This document shows positions 63,131 to 64,000 of a stretch of 64,000 nt of DNA, piece by piece (the first letter of the stretch is position 1; each line of letters starts with the position of its first letter). The stretch lies in NCBI GenBank assembly GCA_048013815.1, contig CM106585.1, forward strand, positions 22,506,001-22,570,000. Direction: 5' to 3'. The notes under the pieces are model-generated. The model had not been told where the DNA came from, did no database searches, and saw only the letters and a list, made by a program, of their open reading frames with translations. The DNA is from Setoptus koraiensis. Taxonomy: Eukaryota > Arthropoda. Both the position numbers and the translations under genes were made by a program.

Positions 63131-64000
63131 CAACAAACGAGTCGCCAATGTCCAATTGTCCGTGTAGTTGTGCGTTTGTGTTGCGCAACTCACAACAATC
63201 GTTGCCAATGTTAGATTTAGCAGTGTCTATCCACAATTACGACACTGCTATAAAAAAAAGAAGCCAACAAATGAAAAGCGATTGTTGTTCTAGAGAGAAG
63301 CCGATAATCTTTCGATAAATTCGTTGTCTTGTTCATTCAATCGCCCGCTTCGTTTGCTCGCCGTCTAAACTCGTACCGTGATCAGCTGATCCATTTTATC
63401 TAACAATCAGCGATCTAACAAGTGTTCGAGTGACAATAAATGAGATAAACAGATAAGACCATAGCAATCATTGGCTCATTAGCTCACAATGAGTGTCCCA
63501 TGTACGTGCTTTTGCCAATGCAAATAGCATGTATAGTGTGTCTAAATCTACTCTGGTATAGATAGCATGATCACCTGATGAGATCAACGTTGTGATTGAA
63601 TAGTAATTGGCAATTGCGTAATCTCTTCAACAATACAATTTACATTTGCATCTTGAGAGCACAACAAGAAATAAATAAATGAATGAGATCATGATCTTGT
63701 TCTTTGTTGTTTTTATTCCTACTTGATTGATGTTAGTTGATTTGATTTTACATTTGATCATCTCTCTCTCTCTGTTTCGCTCGCGTTGCATCGACGAAGC
63801 GACGGGCTGTTGCGATGGCTTCACATTTGAAGTTAGTCATGACATGACAACACCAATAACAACAACAACGACAGCAACAACAACGACAGCAAAATAAGAA
63901 CAGATAGCCACTTTGATATTATATAATCGGCCGATTTGAACAATAAAGTGGCATTAGAAACTAACGAAAACAGATAGGAGATGAGCGACCATTTGCATAA

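Larger units (their letters stand above)
58237..64000. other. Upstream, repeat-rich region
   Basis: The start of the Ig gene should lie here or beyond the window. Only one weak candidate exon (59470-59539) was found. The rest holds minisatellites at 62581-62640 and 63031-63130, CAA/CAG triplets near 60430-60462, 61003-61025 and 63860-63890, and no other gene I can support. Confidence 0.4.

Overview
The window reads as nuclear DNA of a small arthropod. It has spliced eukaryotic genes with GT-AG introns, TATA boxes and AATAAA signals, and long gene-free stretches full of CAA/GTT triplets, CA dinucleotides and short minisatellites. The genes are intron-poor, and a Bacteroidota-like fragment suggests contact with a Cardinium-type symbiont. 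A mite or other chelicerate fits, but no sequence here fixes the species.

Layout. 1-8300 is simple-sequence-rich DNA with no gene I can support. 8300-9925 may hold exons I cannot assign. 9925-17180 is the clearest housekeeping block: cytosolic phenylalanyl-tRNA synthetase alpha (minus strand, one exon), a decayed SMC6 head fragment, and the purine enzyme PFAS (plus strand, two exons, TATA box upstream). 17180-25300 is mostly repeats with two weak candidate exons. 25327-27302 is a two-exon Prune/exopolyphosphatase of the DHH family with a long Asn/Gln-rich N-terminus. 28217-29310 is a broken copy of UTP4 (Cirhin). 30276-30458 and 32361-32546 are two related small secreted peptides, about 60 residues each, in head-to-head orientation.

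At about 32625 the homology between the two peptide genes stops. A BamD-like bacterial fragment begins there, followed by very AT-rich DNA, a lipoprotein-like ORF, an A-rich tract and a 500-N gap. This is either a lateral transfer from a Bacteroidota symbiont or a scaffold mis-join, and it is the most interesting part of the window.

From 38651 to 58236, on the minus strand, seven phase-compatible exons encode four immunoglobulin domains of a cell-adhesion protein, best guess Echinoid-like. It has a 13-kb intron. Its start and its membrane and tail exons are not visible. 58237-64000 is repeat-rich DNA with one weak signal-peptide-like exon.

FARSA serves translation, PFAS de novo purine synthesis, Prune phosphate-ester or polyphosphate chemistry, and the Ig protein cell contact. 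They are unrelated neighbours and show no operon logic.
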